A stretch of 64,000 nucleotides of DNA from Tritrichomonas foetus (Eukaryota; Parabasalia; Tritrichomonadida; Tritrichomonadidae), in the NCBI GenBank assembly GCA_001839685.1, contig MLAK01000704.1, forward strand, positions 93,962 through 157,961, in the 5' to 3' direction. A model generated the notes under the pieces. The model was not told the DNA's origin. It saw only the letters and a list, made by a program, of their open reading frames with translations, and searched no databases. Shown piece after piece: positions 1 to 9,864 of this stretch. Both the position numbers and the translations under genes were made by a program. Each line of letters begins with the position of its first letter. The stretch's first letter is position 1.

Positions 1-2528
1 GTATCATTTTCTGGATTATAATTAAGGGAAAGAATGCGAGAAATGGCTTGTTTCAATTGATCAAAAATTATGTTCTTTGGATAAACAAGCGTGAATAAAA
101 TTATCTGTGGTTCTAAATAATGGCAAACATTGATTTTCATTGTGAATGATTCAGATAGAAATGCATCAAATAAACCTGTTCTCAATTCAGGTAAAACATC
201 AAATGCATTATATTCTTTATAATTTTTATCTTTAATATCATTTTGGAAAGTTTCATTATTGTTATTATCTTGATTTTCATTTACACTGGTATTTGGGTCA
301 TTCTTAGAAATATTCATGTTGGATGTTGTACATGTGCTAAATGCATTATTGCTGCTGGTGTTTTCTAAGGTAGAGTTTTGAGGTGGAATATCTGCATTTT
401 TATCTTGTTCTTCAATCGATTTTAGAAGTGGTGATTCGGGAACTTCAGTTCCTGGTAAAACTTGGACTACTAAATTGCATCCATTAACTACTCGGCTTTC
501 TATTGATTTTTGACTTATTTCAACTCTTTGTACTGTTGTCAAATTTTCTTGTATAAAAATTGCGAGTTGTGTTTCTTCAGGAAAGCCTAACATTTCCTTA
601 ACGCTCTTTATAAATAAAGTATATGGCTCTTTCTTATAATAAACAACAGATCCGATATATCTTACTGGTAGTTTAAGATAAGGTAAGAAAAAGTGAATGA
701 ATACAATAACGCCATAATTATCAGGAACAATTTTTTCATTATTTTTCTTATTTTGAACAAATAGTGTCAAATTTGAACGATTACTTGGAAATCTGTCTTC
801 AATTGTACGTGATTCTTTCTTCAACAAAGTTGATCCACACCACAAACGAACTGACAAATTATCTTTATGGAACATTTCACAAACTTCTTTATATAAATCA
901 ACGATTTTCATTTTCCGTTTGAATGTAACTGAACCAATTGGATGTAAAGACTTCTGTGAAAATATAGATTTTCTTTTATTTAGATCATCTTCAAGAATAA
1001 AGTTAATATTTATACTTTCTTCTTTCTCGAGTTTCTTTTGAAAAGTTTCTCGAATATGTTTCGGAATAATTTCTTCTTTAATTTCAGAAAAAATATCAGC
1101 TTTTGATTTAGCTTGTGTATAGATTAATAGGTAGGCAGATTTTGCTGAATTTGCATTTCCATAATTATCTTGAATTGCTTGAGTTTTGGATACTTTTGAA
1201 ACAGATTGATCATTAAATAAATACCATTGTTCTCTAATTTTCAAATATACTGTATAGTGACCACCATTAATTGATCCACTATGTGTAACTACACCATATA
1301 ATGTATAAACATATTTATCTTCTTCTTCCTCTTCAATACTTTCATAAGGATTTTCCATAAATTCTTCAAAATCGTATCTCTCTGCAAATTCAAATCTATC
1401 ATGAACTTTATAAGGTGTGAATGTTTTAGGATTATAACAAAATCTTAATAATTGAATTTGTAAAACTGGCGGTAAACGCCTAAATCTGATAGATTTTTTC
1501 GCATTTATTTCTCCAAACTGTTCATGATGATAATTATGAACTGGTTCATACGCTGTAAATTTCTTAAAACTTGAATAAAGGTTTTTACAATTTTGAACAG
1601 GCATTTGAAGATCATAAAAATTTTGAACTGAAGAATTAGTGAATTTTGGACCATTTTGATTCTCATTTTGAATAATTGTGACATAATCACCTCTAAAAAG
1701 GTCAGAAATTACATTTTTTTGAGATGTTAATGCTAATTTTTTTTCGAGGTTGTCAGTTAAAACTCGTGCGAATTCTTGTATGTCATTTTGATGTGAGATT
1801 GTTCTTTCGTCCCATCCAAAACTAAAAATTAAATCCTTTGGACTACAAACTCGTTTACTACTTTGCATTTCATAGAACAATGTTTGAAGATTTAAAATAA
1901 TTGATGTTTTTCTGTCTTCATTACCTGTTGTTGGAATCTGATAAACGATTTTTCGAAATGCTGGAATATGAAATAGCACTTGAAGATAAGAATTCAAATA
2001 ACAAGTGGCTCCCATATTTGCAAGACCACAAAATTCAATTCCTTCATCATAGGAAAGAGATTGTTTTAAAGTTTGTGGGTCATGAAGACATATTTCAAAA
2101 TAAAGATTTATCTTATTATCAACAAGCCAGCCTTTTGATATATCAAATAAATCCTCCTTGTTGACAGGAAAATGAAATGTCTGGAAAGTCAATGCTGAAG
2201 TGAAAGTAAATTTGCGTTTTTCTTCGAGGGAAAGGCTTTCTTGTGCATTTTTGAGGCGCGCATAGAAATTAATTGAAAGAAATCGGAAAGTGCCTGCAAT
2301 TTTAATTGTGAATGTTGGTTTATCATCGTTAAAGTCGAGTTTGAAACTTATATTCAACTGCTGATCAGGATATCTATAAAATGCTGAGTTGCACGGACCG
2401 TCAACTAAATCGAAAATCCAATTTTGAGAATATGCAAATTCATGGTTTTGGAAAAATTGAACTTTGACTGAAGGATCATCTTTTTTTCGCTTTATTAGAT
2501 TCAGAAAATTAACTGGACACCTTTGCAT
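1..2528 (-). CDS. USP7-type ubiquitin carboxyl-terminal hydrolase (3' end beyond window)
   Basis: Cysteine protease predicted to remove ubiquitin from proteins. The frame is open for 842 codons from ATG 2528 to the left edge, so the C-terminus is missing. The N-terminal ~140 residues look like the MATH/TRAF domain of USP7. The peptidase domain follows: the Cys box GLANMGATCYLNS places the nucleophile at Cys176, the His box GGHYTVYL gives His424, and Asn439 or Asp440 (in FNDQSVS) supplies the third residue. The order MATH, USP domain, then ubiquitin-like C-terminal folds, and the FGWDE stretch, match USP7/Ubp15 rather than other USPs. A Ser/Asn-rich insert lies near residues 680-760. No initiator motif was found just upstream. 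Family assignment is strong; the substrate is unknown. Confidence 0.9.
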   Translation of the reverse strand, partial: MQRCPVNFLNLIKRKKDDPSVKVQFFQNHEFAYSQNWIFDLVDGPCNSAFYRYPDQQLNISFKLDFNDDKPTFTIKIAGTFRFLSINFYARLKNAQESLSLEEKRKFTFTSALTFQTFHFPVNKEDLFDISKGWLVDNKINLYFEICLHDPQTLKQSLSYDEGIEFCGLANMGATCYLNSYLQVLFHIPAFRKIVYQIPTTGNEDRKTSIILNLQTLFYEMQSSKRVCSPKDLIFSFGWDERTISHQNDIQEFARVLTDNLEKKLALTSQKNVISDLFRGDYVTIIQNENQNGPKFTNSSVQNFYDLQMPVQNCKNLYSSFKKFTAYEPVHNYHHEQFGEINAKKSIRFRRLPPVLQIQLLRFCYNPKTFTPYKVHDRFEFAERYDFEEFMENPYESIEEEEEDKYVYTLYGVVTHSGSINGGHYTVYLKIREQWYLFNDQSVSKVSKTQAIQDNYGNANSAKSAYLLIYTQAKSKADIFSEIKEEIIPKHIRETFQKKLEKEESININFILEDDLNKRKSIFSQKSLHPIGSVTFKRKMKIVDLYKEVCEMFHKDNLSVRLWCGSTLLKKESRTIEDRFPSNRSNLTLFVQNKKNNEKIVPDNYGVIVFIHFFLPYLKLPVRYIGSVVYYKKEPYTLFIKSVKEMLGFPEETQLAIFIQENLTTVQRVEISQKSIESRVVNGCNLVVQVLPGTEVPESPLLKSIEEQDKNADIPPQNSTLENTSSNNAFSTCTTSNMNISKNDPNTSVNENQDNNNNETFQNDIKDKNYKEYNAFDVLPELRTGLFDAFLSESFTMKINVCHYLEPQIILFTLVYPKNIIFDQLKQAISRILSLNYNPEND

Positions 2529-3324
2529 GGCGAGATCGAAAGGTATCGAGGAAAGATGATTATAAAAAAATTTGACCTTTATATTGACCAGTGAATATCA
2601 ATCATCTAAATTCACAATCATGAAATGCCAATTCTGAGATGTAAGTTTTATTTATTGTTTCATGATAGATATACATTATGGTGCGTAGTCAGCACATAAA
2701 AAGGGTATTACTAATCTCATCTTACAAATCTCACATAGTCATGACTGATTTGACTTTATGCTACGTATAAATAATGTATAAATAAAGATATGGTTTGACA
2801 AGTATATGCATTGGAATGAAAATGATCAAAATCATCCCAATAATATTTCTTAAGAATTTTGGGATTTTTAATTTTGTGTGAAATAAGGATATAATTGTAT
2901 CACATGTGCTTTGCATTACGAATTAAATGCTTTTAAAACAGAAAACATAAGGAAAATTCAGAATCTAATTTTTCTTCATCATGATTGCATTGATAGACTA
3001 AATAGAATTACTACTTTATACATGAATTAATATCATTAATTTTATTGATAGAAATATACATGAATTAATTAAAACAATTAAAATTGTGAAAGATTGCTTT
3101 ATAAATAACACAATAAAAAGAAATCAGAACATTCTGATGATAAAATGGATGCATCTAAGAAGACCACTCAATTGCATAACATTTATAGTACGATATGGCC
3201 AATAATATATGTCAGCCATTTTGCAAATAATCGGAAATTGTCGAATCTGTTCAAAATTTCCACAAAAATGAATTTCAAATGCTTTAAAAAAACAGTGAAA
3301 ACATTTTGAATTGTATTCATATAT
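2529..3324. other. Intergenic spacer, AT-rich
   Basis: About 0.8 kb between the USP7-type gene and the Rab gene. It contains only short AT-rich ORFs without recognisable domains. I see no RNA gene or long repeat. Confidence 0.6.
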
Positions 3325-3885
3325 TTAACAACATTGTTCTTTTGGCGGAGATTCAATTATTACAGATGTACTTCGTTTGTGGCCGTATTTGTTTGCAAGT
3401 GTTTGTGAAACGTAAGAAAATGATTCTTGTATTTTTTCTCCTGTTAAAGCAGAGACAAAAAAGTGCTGATAATCATTTTCTTTACACCATTCTTCAACAT
3501 CGTGATTTGGAGATGTGACCAAATCAACTTTATTTCCAAATACTACAACGATTGCATTTTTTTCAGCTTCGTGCATTCTATCCACCCATTCTTGGGTGCT
3601 TTCTAATGAATTGCTTGATGTTACGTCATAAACTATAATCGCGAGAACTGTTGATCTGAAATAGAGAGTCCCAATTGCTTGATATTGCTCTTGTCCTGCT
3701 GTATCCCAAATGTGCATTTTGAATTCTCTATCACCGCTGTAAACTGTATGCGAAATAAAGTCGGCGCCAACTGTTGGATTTGTATATGGATCGAATCTGC
3801 CAGTGGTGTATCGTTGAAGAATGCTTGTTTTTCCAGCTTGCGTGTTTCCACATAAAACAACTTTGTAAACTTCTTGCGTGATCAT
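3325..3885 (-). CDS. Rab-family small GTPase
   Basis: Small GTP-binding switch of vesicle traffic, 186 aa, the normal Rab length. Visible G boxes: P-loop GNTQAGKT (13-20), switch I Thr38 in PTVGADF, WDTAGQE (60-66, catalytic Gln65), NKVD (118-121) and SAL (145-147, where SAK is usual). The C-terminus ends EQCC, a double-geranylgeranylation signal for membrane anchoring. The start at 3885 leaves 12 residues before the P-loop, which is typical. The subfamily cannot be settled by eye; switch I/II resemble Rab5- or Rab1-like members. No TCAY(T/A) element is seen in the last 40 bases before the ATG. Confidence 0.93.
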   Translation of the reverse strand: MITQEVYKVVLCGNTQAGKTSILQRYTTGRFDPYTNPTVGADFISHTVYSGDREFKMHIWDTAGQEQYQAIGTLYFRSTVLAIIVYDVTSSNSLESTQEWVDRMHEAEKNAIVVVFGNKVDLVTSPNHDVEEWCKENDYQHFFVSALTGEKIQESFSYVSQTLANKYGHKRSTSVIIESPPKEQCC

Positions 3886-4634
3886 TGTAAATTGGAAAAC
3901 CGAAAGAAAAACTAAAATTCAAATTAGCATGTAAGACCGTTTATTAATCCAAAAATTGAATACCTTATAAAATTTTATTGAAAAATAAAGATATCTTTGT
4001 GAAAAAATGATAAAATGTAAATCTTATAGACATATTCACTGTCAAATACTTGATAAAGCATTTAATCACCAAAAAGACCAAATGTGATTGACAATTTAGA
4101 TTCATTCAAAAAAAAAATTAGGTGCATATTTGCAAACCATGCTATTCCTGATAATATCAATAATCGAGCTATATGGTTGATATTGTTTGTAAAACATAAA
4201 ATGAAACGAGATAATTCAAAATCATTATAGTTAACTGTTATTGGTTAACTCATGTTTATTTAAATGATATTTTAAAATATTGCTGAGCAAGTAAGAATAT
4301 ATATTTTTTTAGATGAAGATAAATCACTTGGAACAATTTATTACTCAGTTTTTATTTTTTAAAAAAAATCTATGAAGATGATCAAAATTGTTTCAACCAC
4401 GAATTCTAGAAACACCATTTATCATAATTGACAGCAACAAAATATCACCAGATACAACTTTGCATACAATTTGTGTTTAAAGTAAATGTAGACCGAAAAT
4501 TGATATTCGTTTTATTGAAAAACAATCGAGAAAGAAATGTTAAAATCAAAGAAACACACATTTACATTCAAAAAATCTTTATTCTTTATTCAAACATCTA
4601 AATCTAAAACACAAGATAATTTTTTCATTGATTT
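3886..4634. other. Intergenic spacer, AT-rich
   Basis: About 0.75 kb of AT-rich DNA upstream of the Rab gene and downstream of the phosphatase gene. No gene or repeat array is seen. Confidence 0.6.
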
Positions 4635-5873
4635 CTAAATCAGTGGGAAGATTGGCTTCTTCACTCCCAGAGAAGAAGTCCCCAGCCTTTTTGTCATATT
4701 AGGTCGAATAACCTGCATTTTTTTAGGCTTCATAGTGACTGCTCTCTGAGAAAGAGCTACTCTTGAAAGTGGCACCCTCATATACGGCGTCGAGCGACCA
4801 GTCGATGCTCTAAATTCTTTCATAGACACTTTTTCAAGAGAATTTTGGTGACTCACACCATCTGGACGGATTGAACGACCAGTTGATATTGTTGGAATTC
4901 TAACTTCTCCCAAAACAGGTTCGAAGATGGTATTTTCACGTGAATAGGAAGTTTCTTTTGATGGAGTGATATGATAAATGACTACGTTATTTTTTTGATT
5001 GATTCGAATATAACCAGCCAAATTATTTAACTCATAATTTGAAGTGGAAAAAATGGTATATCCAATTCCATTGAAAAAAGAATCAACTCCTTTTTCACAG
5101 CATTGATGGGCCCTAATAATTCGAGTAAAATTATTATTTTGTAAAAATTGAAGTGTTGCCTGCTGGCCAAAAAAACAACCTCCGCCTCTTGTAGAAGCCT
5201 TAAATGTTGATGTTTCCATCGATGGATCACTCCACATTAGATCCATTAATAATAAGTTTTCACAATTTTTGATGGGTCGCTCAAAAGATGCTATTTGTGA
5301 TGTCATTGAAAGTTTTGAACTTAACCCCCCATGAACACAAAAATTAGTATCACCTATAACCGCACTTATTGGCATATAATTAAAAGCCTCATTAAAATGG
5401 TACCATAAATCATAACTATTGTATAAATTATTAATTTCATCTTTGAATCCATAATGCTCATTCACGTCTGAAAATTCATGATTGCCCCTGATCAAAAATA
5501 CGTTATCAGGATATGCCACGGTTAAAGCGAAAAGAAGTGTCATCACTTCAATTGAAAACTTACCACGATCAATATAATCGCCAAGAAACAAAATTTTCTG
5601 GGAAAAAAAATCGCCGATATGACCAAGAATTCGCAAAAGGTCGTGAATGTTTCCGTGGATGTCTCCGACGATAAAAGTACCCAGGGGAAGCTCCAGGAGC
5701 GTTGGCTGTTTTTGAAATCGAGAAATCGTGAGATCAATCAAATTGGTCAAGACATCGACGGGAAATTTGGGAAATTTTGTTTTGGAGGAAATGGTTGAAG
5801 GTATTGGGCAGATGCTTCCAACAACACGTTCGAATGCCTCAAGAACGAGGATGTCGGTCGTTGATTCTATCAT
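4635..5873 (-). CDS. PPP-family Ser/Thr protein phosphatase with basic C-terminal tail
   Basis: Metal-dependent protein phosphatase of the PP1/PP2A superfamily, 412 aa. Signature blocks in order: GDIHGN (70-75), GDYIDRG (98-104), RGNHEF (129-134), CVHGG (179-183) and RAHQ (254-257), which together hold the bimetal ligands and catalytic His. The sequence is divergent: GNHEF replaces the common GNHEC, and the loop after RAH is RAHQCCEKG. Residues ~305-412 form a Ser/Arg/Pro-rich basic tail with STGRS written twice (about 332 and 351), a possible targeting or phosphorylation segment. The start at 5873 is the first ATG of the frame and gives a 60-residue N-terminal segment. PP1 versus PP2A class is not decided. 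Confidence 0.9.
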   Translation of the reverse strand: MIESTTDILVLEAFERVVGSICPIPSTISSKTKFPKFPVDVLTNLIDLTISRFQKQPTLLELPLGTFIVGDIHGNIHDLLRILGHIGDFFSQKILFLGDYIDRGKFSIEVMTLLFALTVAYPDNVFLIRGNHEFSDVNEHYGFKDEINNLYNSYDLWYHFNEAFNYMPISAVIGDTNFCVHGGLSSKLSMTSQIASFERPIKNCENLLLMDLMWSDPSMETSTFKASTRGGGCFFGQQATLQFLQNNNFTRIIRAHQCCEKGVDSFFNGIGYTIFSTSNYELNNLAGYIRINQKNNVVIYHITPSKETSYSRENTIFEPVLGEVRIPTISTGRSIRPDGVSHQNSLEKVSMKEFRASTGRSTPYMRVPLSRVALSQRAVTMKPKKMQVIRPNMTKRLGTSSLGVKKPIFPLI

Positions 5874-6769
5874 AAAATTAGCGTAAGATATTTTTGGAAC
5901 TTTTTCAGATAATTTTATCGACTATCCACATAATTTAAATAAAGAATTCACCAGAACGTATTTACAATACAGAATTTTTTGAATAAAATTCTGAATACTG
6001 TTGGGATCAATATATTGAAATTCATCATAACTATTTATATTTACGAAATAATATCAATATTGGTTTATTTTTGGAAATAACTCATATCAAATGCTTTATA
6101 AACCAAAACAAATTTTGAATGATTATTTATACTCACAAATTAATTCATATTGAGATAATTGAGGAATCACATTTCAGATCACTTCAAATTTAATAGTTTT
6201 TGTGTTGTTGAGAATATTTCATAGAATTTTGACTGCTTTACACCGATTTTCTGGTTTTTTGATTCACTTGTTATTCTTTTCCAAAACAGCAAAAAAATGA
6301 TTTTTGGTTGAAAAATATGATATATATAGCCTTGATATGCAGTGACCCATCTTAAAAAGTCGATGCTAGAATTAACTGGAAATCATCAAATTCTTTGAAA
6401 ATATCTTTAAACGATTATTCTCACACTATGCGATACAATATATAATATATTTTTTCCATTCTCTGAAAAATAATCAAATATTTTTTTGATTAGATATCTA
6501 AAAAAAAGGTGAAAAAGACTTGTTGGCTCAAAACGATACAAATATTAGATAGTACTATTGAATGGTTATTTGTAGTTAATTGAACACAAGTGAATGACTT
6601 GAATTAATCTGATCAATGAAACACTTTGGTCTTTACAGGGATGATCACTGTAACATTATCATTGAATCTTGTGTTTATAATTAAAAATAAATATTGTTTA
6701 AAAGAGAAAAATTAATTTATTAGAAATGAAAATGTAAATTTTTATTCAAAAAAAGATTTCAATGGCAAT
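5874..6769. other. Intergenic spacer, AT-rich
   Basis: About 0.9 kb with no ORF of interest, no RNA gene and no clear repeat array. Confidence 0.6.
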
Positions 6770-6982
6770 TTATTTGTTTTGGTTCTTTAAAACTTCTGCA
6801 TCAAGAAGTTTGTTTAATTCATCACATGTTTTATGTAAAATTTTGTTTTCTTCAATTTGTTTATTTAATTTGTTGACGGTTTCATCGAGTGCTTCATTCA
6901 GGCGATCACAAGTATTATGCAAGATACTGTTTTCTTGTTGAAGTTTAGCAACTTGTTTTTGGAGTTCTTCAACTGTTGACAT
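6770..6982 (-). CDS. Small coiled-coil protein with internal duplication
   Basis: A 70-residue protein that is almost entirely predicted coiled coil. A unit of about 20 residues occurs twice: QENSILHNTCDRLNEALDE (residues ~16-34) and EENKILHKTCDELNKLLDAE (~43-62), with conserved ILH.TCD.LN..LD. Each copy carries one Cys in a heptad position, so disulfide or metal-linked pairing is conceivable (inference). I think it is real despite its size because four initiator-like elements (TCATA, TCATT, TCACA, TCACT) lie within 35 bases upstream of the ATG and it stands alone in a 1.8-kb region without other genes. Function unknown. Confidence 0.6.
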   Translation of the reverse strand: MSTVEELQKQVAKLQQENSILHNTCDRLNEALDETVNKLNKQIEENKILHKTCDELNKLLDAEVLKNQNK

Positions 6983-6989
6983 TTGATGT

Positions 6990-6994
6990 TATGA
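6990..6994 (-). promoter_or_regulatory. Inr-like element TCATA for the 70-aa coiled-coil gene
   Basis: TCATA on the minus strand with the predicted +1 A at 6992, 9 nt ahead of ATG 6982. Further TCATT (7000-7004), TCACA (7007-7011) and TCACT (7012-7016) follow upstream. The motif is the T. vaginalis initiator TCA(+1)Y(T/A). Confidence 0.45.
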
Positions 6995-7016
6995 AAAAAA
7001 ATGAAGTGTGAAAGTG

Positions 7017-7725
7017 ATATAATATCGTCACTATTCAATCACTTGAAATCAGCTAACAAAATTTTCGCAATTTTGATAGAAAATTTACCTTTATCTCTTT
7101 CCTAGAACTAAATTCAATAAAAATAATTGTTAATATATATTACTAAAAAATACATAATATTTATAGGAAGCATAGGATGGAATTTCACATATTTTTATGG
7201 AGATAAAGTTATTTTTTCATTTTTCTATGTATAAACTTTTTCATAAAAAGTAATCGTAAATTTTTATTTTGAATGCAGGCAGACATTTATACCAAATCTA
7301 ATTTATATGGGTGTTGGGCTTTCCAAAAAACGATCTTATATGACCAATTTTCTACAAAATTGGTTAGTTTTCTATTCATGTTGTAAATATAATCATTGTT
7401 TTTTCCGTGATCAATGAGAATTTGTTCACACATTAATGTGAACAAAAGTGGGCGAAGTTTAGTTCTTCCAACTATATTAGTGGCATTTTATTAATGTTGC
7501 AGTTTATTATATTATCAATCTTGTGAATCATCTCCTATTAATTGATATCAAATTTTCGTAATGCATTTGAATGAATGTATCATACAGCAAACAATAAAAT
7601 CTCAATAATCAAAACAAACAAAAAGAAAAAAGACCAAACGAAAAATAAATAAGAAAATAATAATAAATTATACATGATAAAAACATTTAGTTAAAAAAAA
7701 CAAACATTTTTTGATAGTATTTTGA
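7017..7725. other. Intergenic spacer, AT-rich
   Basis: About 0.7 kb without a supported gene. Runs of A and T dominate, and nothing else is seen. Confidence 0.6.
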
Positions 7726-9864
7726 TCATTGACCCATATTTAAGTGACTGCTGATCATTGGTAGACAAGTTATCTCCTTAATTGTCGAGCCAAAAGAAAC
7801 TGGACTTGGTGACAACATTTTTGGTTTACTTAAAGGTACCTTTGAAGTACTTTTTCGAACCACTCTTCGAGTTTGAACGTTGTTTCGTGTAACTTTGACG
7901 AATTTTGTTGATTTGCTTCCTAAAACTGGCAATAAAGGAGTTGATCCTTTGGTTTGATTTGGAATTTGTGATAAAAGGATCGCTTTGTTATTTGATTGGC
8001 TGTTTTCGATAGTTATATCTGTTTTAGCTGGCACTAATTGCGATAAGTCAGCCATATCCTTTTTAGTTTCATTCCACATTGCACACACAAAAGGATCTTC
8101 ATCTTCACCAAGCTTTTGGAAAAGTGCGTTTGCCTCTTTTTCAAGTTCATAAAGTTCTTTTCGCATGAAATAAAGTTTAAATTTAGGTATCTTCTTTAAG
8201 ACATTTGCACGAACAGACGAAAATTGATCATCTGAAAGTTTAATCATTTCTTTCCAAAGAATTTCAACAATTCCTTGACAGTGCTTATATAAAAAGAAAG
8301 CAGTAGAAACTTGTGGAAACATTTCTCTCATTTTGGCTGATTGATTAGTACCAAAACTAGTAATAATTAGACCAAAAAGTACCATTAATTCTTTATAATC
8401 TTGGAAAAAGTTTGACAAACATTCAATAAATTCAACAAATGTTGGCAACAAAGCTCGACTTTCACATAGCTTATCAACAGAAATATAAAATATGTCTTGC
8501 CAGCATTTAATAATAGCATTACGTGGTAAAGAAGAAATAATACTAATAGCTTTTCTGAAAATTCGCCATTGTTTGATTGATGCCATCATTGAAAAAAGAA
8601 CTGGTGTAATTTCAACAAGGAATTTAGTATCAACCATTGTGAAAATTACAGGATTACATAAATCATCCAAAATTTCCTGAATAGGATCATTTAATTGATT
8701 TGCATAGATTTGGAATAATGTATTTGAAATGCTCGGATAGTGTTGAGCATAGATTAAAAGAGAGACGAATTCGGTCATTACGGCTTTTCTTACTTTTGCA
8801 TCTTTATTGAAGCCAATATTGCTTAAAATCTGAGAAGAATCAAATCCTCCTAAATGTCCATTATTTTTTGTATCCATCTCTACAAAGATGCTCAAGTTTT
8901 CACAAATAATTTTTGGTAGTTTGATTAGTGTTTCGATATTGGTTGATTTTGTAACCATAAAAAGTGTTTTCTTAATGAGTGGGAGTATTATTGAACTTTT
9001 CAGCTCGATAATATTTTGACTTTTGAGAAGGAGGTTTGTTGCAATTTCTTCATTTTCTTCAGCCCATTTAAATCCTTCAATCACAAAAGTGAAGTAAACT
9101 TGTGGTGTAAAGATATCTTTCAGATTCAGAATATTTTTGATATAACCACTTCGTAATTCTGGATTGGATCGAAAATTTTGCATGAGCAGAGAAGGAAGAA
9201 CTTTTGTTTCCCATTCCCCATTAAAACATTTCCTAGTTGATCGAATTATCTGATCAAGATAATTTTCGGCAATGACTTTCGATGAAATAATTTTCAGGAA
9301 TTGCTCAGAAGTGATGTGGAAATTTTCCGCGCTAGAATTAACAAAGATTTCGCCAACCGTGAAATGATAGGCAATATCGTCGCGGCTGATTAAATTCAAA
9401 ATATGAGGCAGTATACAACTCTGGAAAGACTCCTTTGTGAAGAATGGTAAAATAATCGATAAACACTCGGCGTATTCAATTGCTGGATTATTCTCCATTC
9501 TGTCAATGATCGGCGACAAAAGCGGGGCCGCAACAATCTTTCCAAGAGACCTTGCTAGGTCGCGAGCGCATGTGATGGCTGCGTATTCCATTGTTGGCAG
9601 ATTGTGGTGAAATAAAAATATGATATTGGGGATGAGCTGCATGCACTTTTTATCGGCAGCACAGGCCTTAGGAAAAAGCGAAAGGGCCCACAATATAAGA
9701 TGGTGGTTGTTTGATTTGATGGCGTTTGATATTTTTTCGAAGAAATTGGAATCGTTTCGATTTTCATTGTTTTGTTTGGAAATATTGCCGGGAAACGGGT
9801 GACGATCTCCAAGATCACGAAACAGTAAAGACTGCTGCGTGAGTGTTTGCTTTAAAGATCGCAT
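7726..9864 (-). CDS. HEAT/ARM-like helical repeat protein (phosphatase-scaffold-like)
   Basis: A 712-aa all-alpha protein with repeated helix pairs across residues ~40-610, consistent with HEAT repeats. Segments such as YAAITCARDLARSLG and KDAKVRKAVMTEF resemble HEAT units of PP2A/PP4 regulatory A-type subunits, but similarity by eye is weak. The last ~90 residues are basic and Ser/Thr/Pro-rich (KSTSKVPLSKPKMLSPSP), probably disordered. The ATG at 9864 is the first in the frame. The 5' quarter is clearly richer in G+C than the rest. No catalytic motifs are present. It could be a scaffold for one of the phosphatases, but this is a guess from fold only. Confidence 0.72.
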   Translation of the reverse strand: MRSLKQTLTQQSLLFRDLGDRHPFPGNISKQNNENRNDSNFFEKISNAIKSNNHHLILWALSLFPKACAADKKCMQLIPNIIFLFHHNLPTMEYAAITCARDLARSLGKIVAAPLLSPIIDRMENNPAIEYAECLSIILPFFTKESFQSCILPHILNLISRDDIAYHFTVGEIFVNSSAENFHITSEQFLKIISSKVIAENYLDQIIRSTRKCFNGEWETKVLPSLLMQNFRSNPELRSGYIKNILNLKDIFTPQVYFTFVIEGFKWAEENEEIATNLLLKSQNIIELKSSIILPLIKKTLFMVTKSTNIETLIKLPKIICENLSIFVEMDTKNNGHLGGFDSSQILSNIGFNKDAKVRKAVMTEFVSLLIYAQHYPSISNTLFQIYANQLNDPIQEILDDLCNPVIFTMVDTKFLVEITPVLFSMMASIKQWRIFRKAISIISSLPRNAIIKCWQDIFYISVDKLCESRALLPTFVEFIECLSNFFQDYKELMVLFGLIITSFGTNQSAKMREMFPQVSTAFFLYKHCQGIVEILWKEMIKLSDDQFSSVRANVLKKIPKFKLYFMRKELYELEKEANALFQKLGEDEDPFVCAMWNETKKDMADLSQLVPAKTDITIENSQSNNKAILLSQIPNQTKGSTPLLPVLGSKSTKFVKVTRNNVQTRRVVRKSTSKVPLSKPKMLSPSPVSFGSTIKEITCLPMISSHLNMGQ

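Noticed and set aside
1901..2164. 87-codon plus-strand ORF
   Set aside because: Antisense to the USP7-type catalytic domain.
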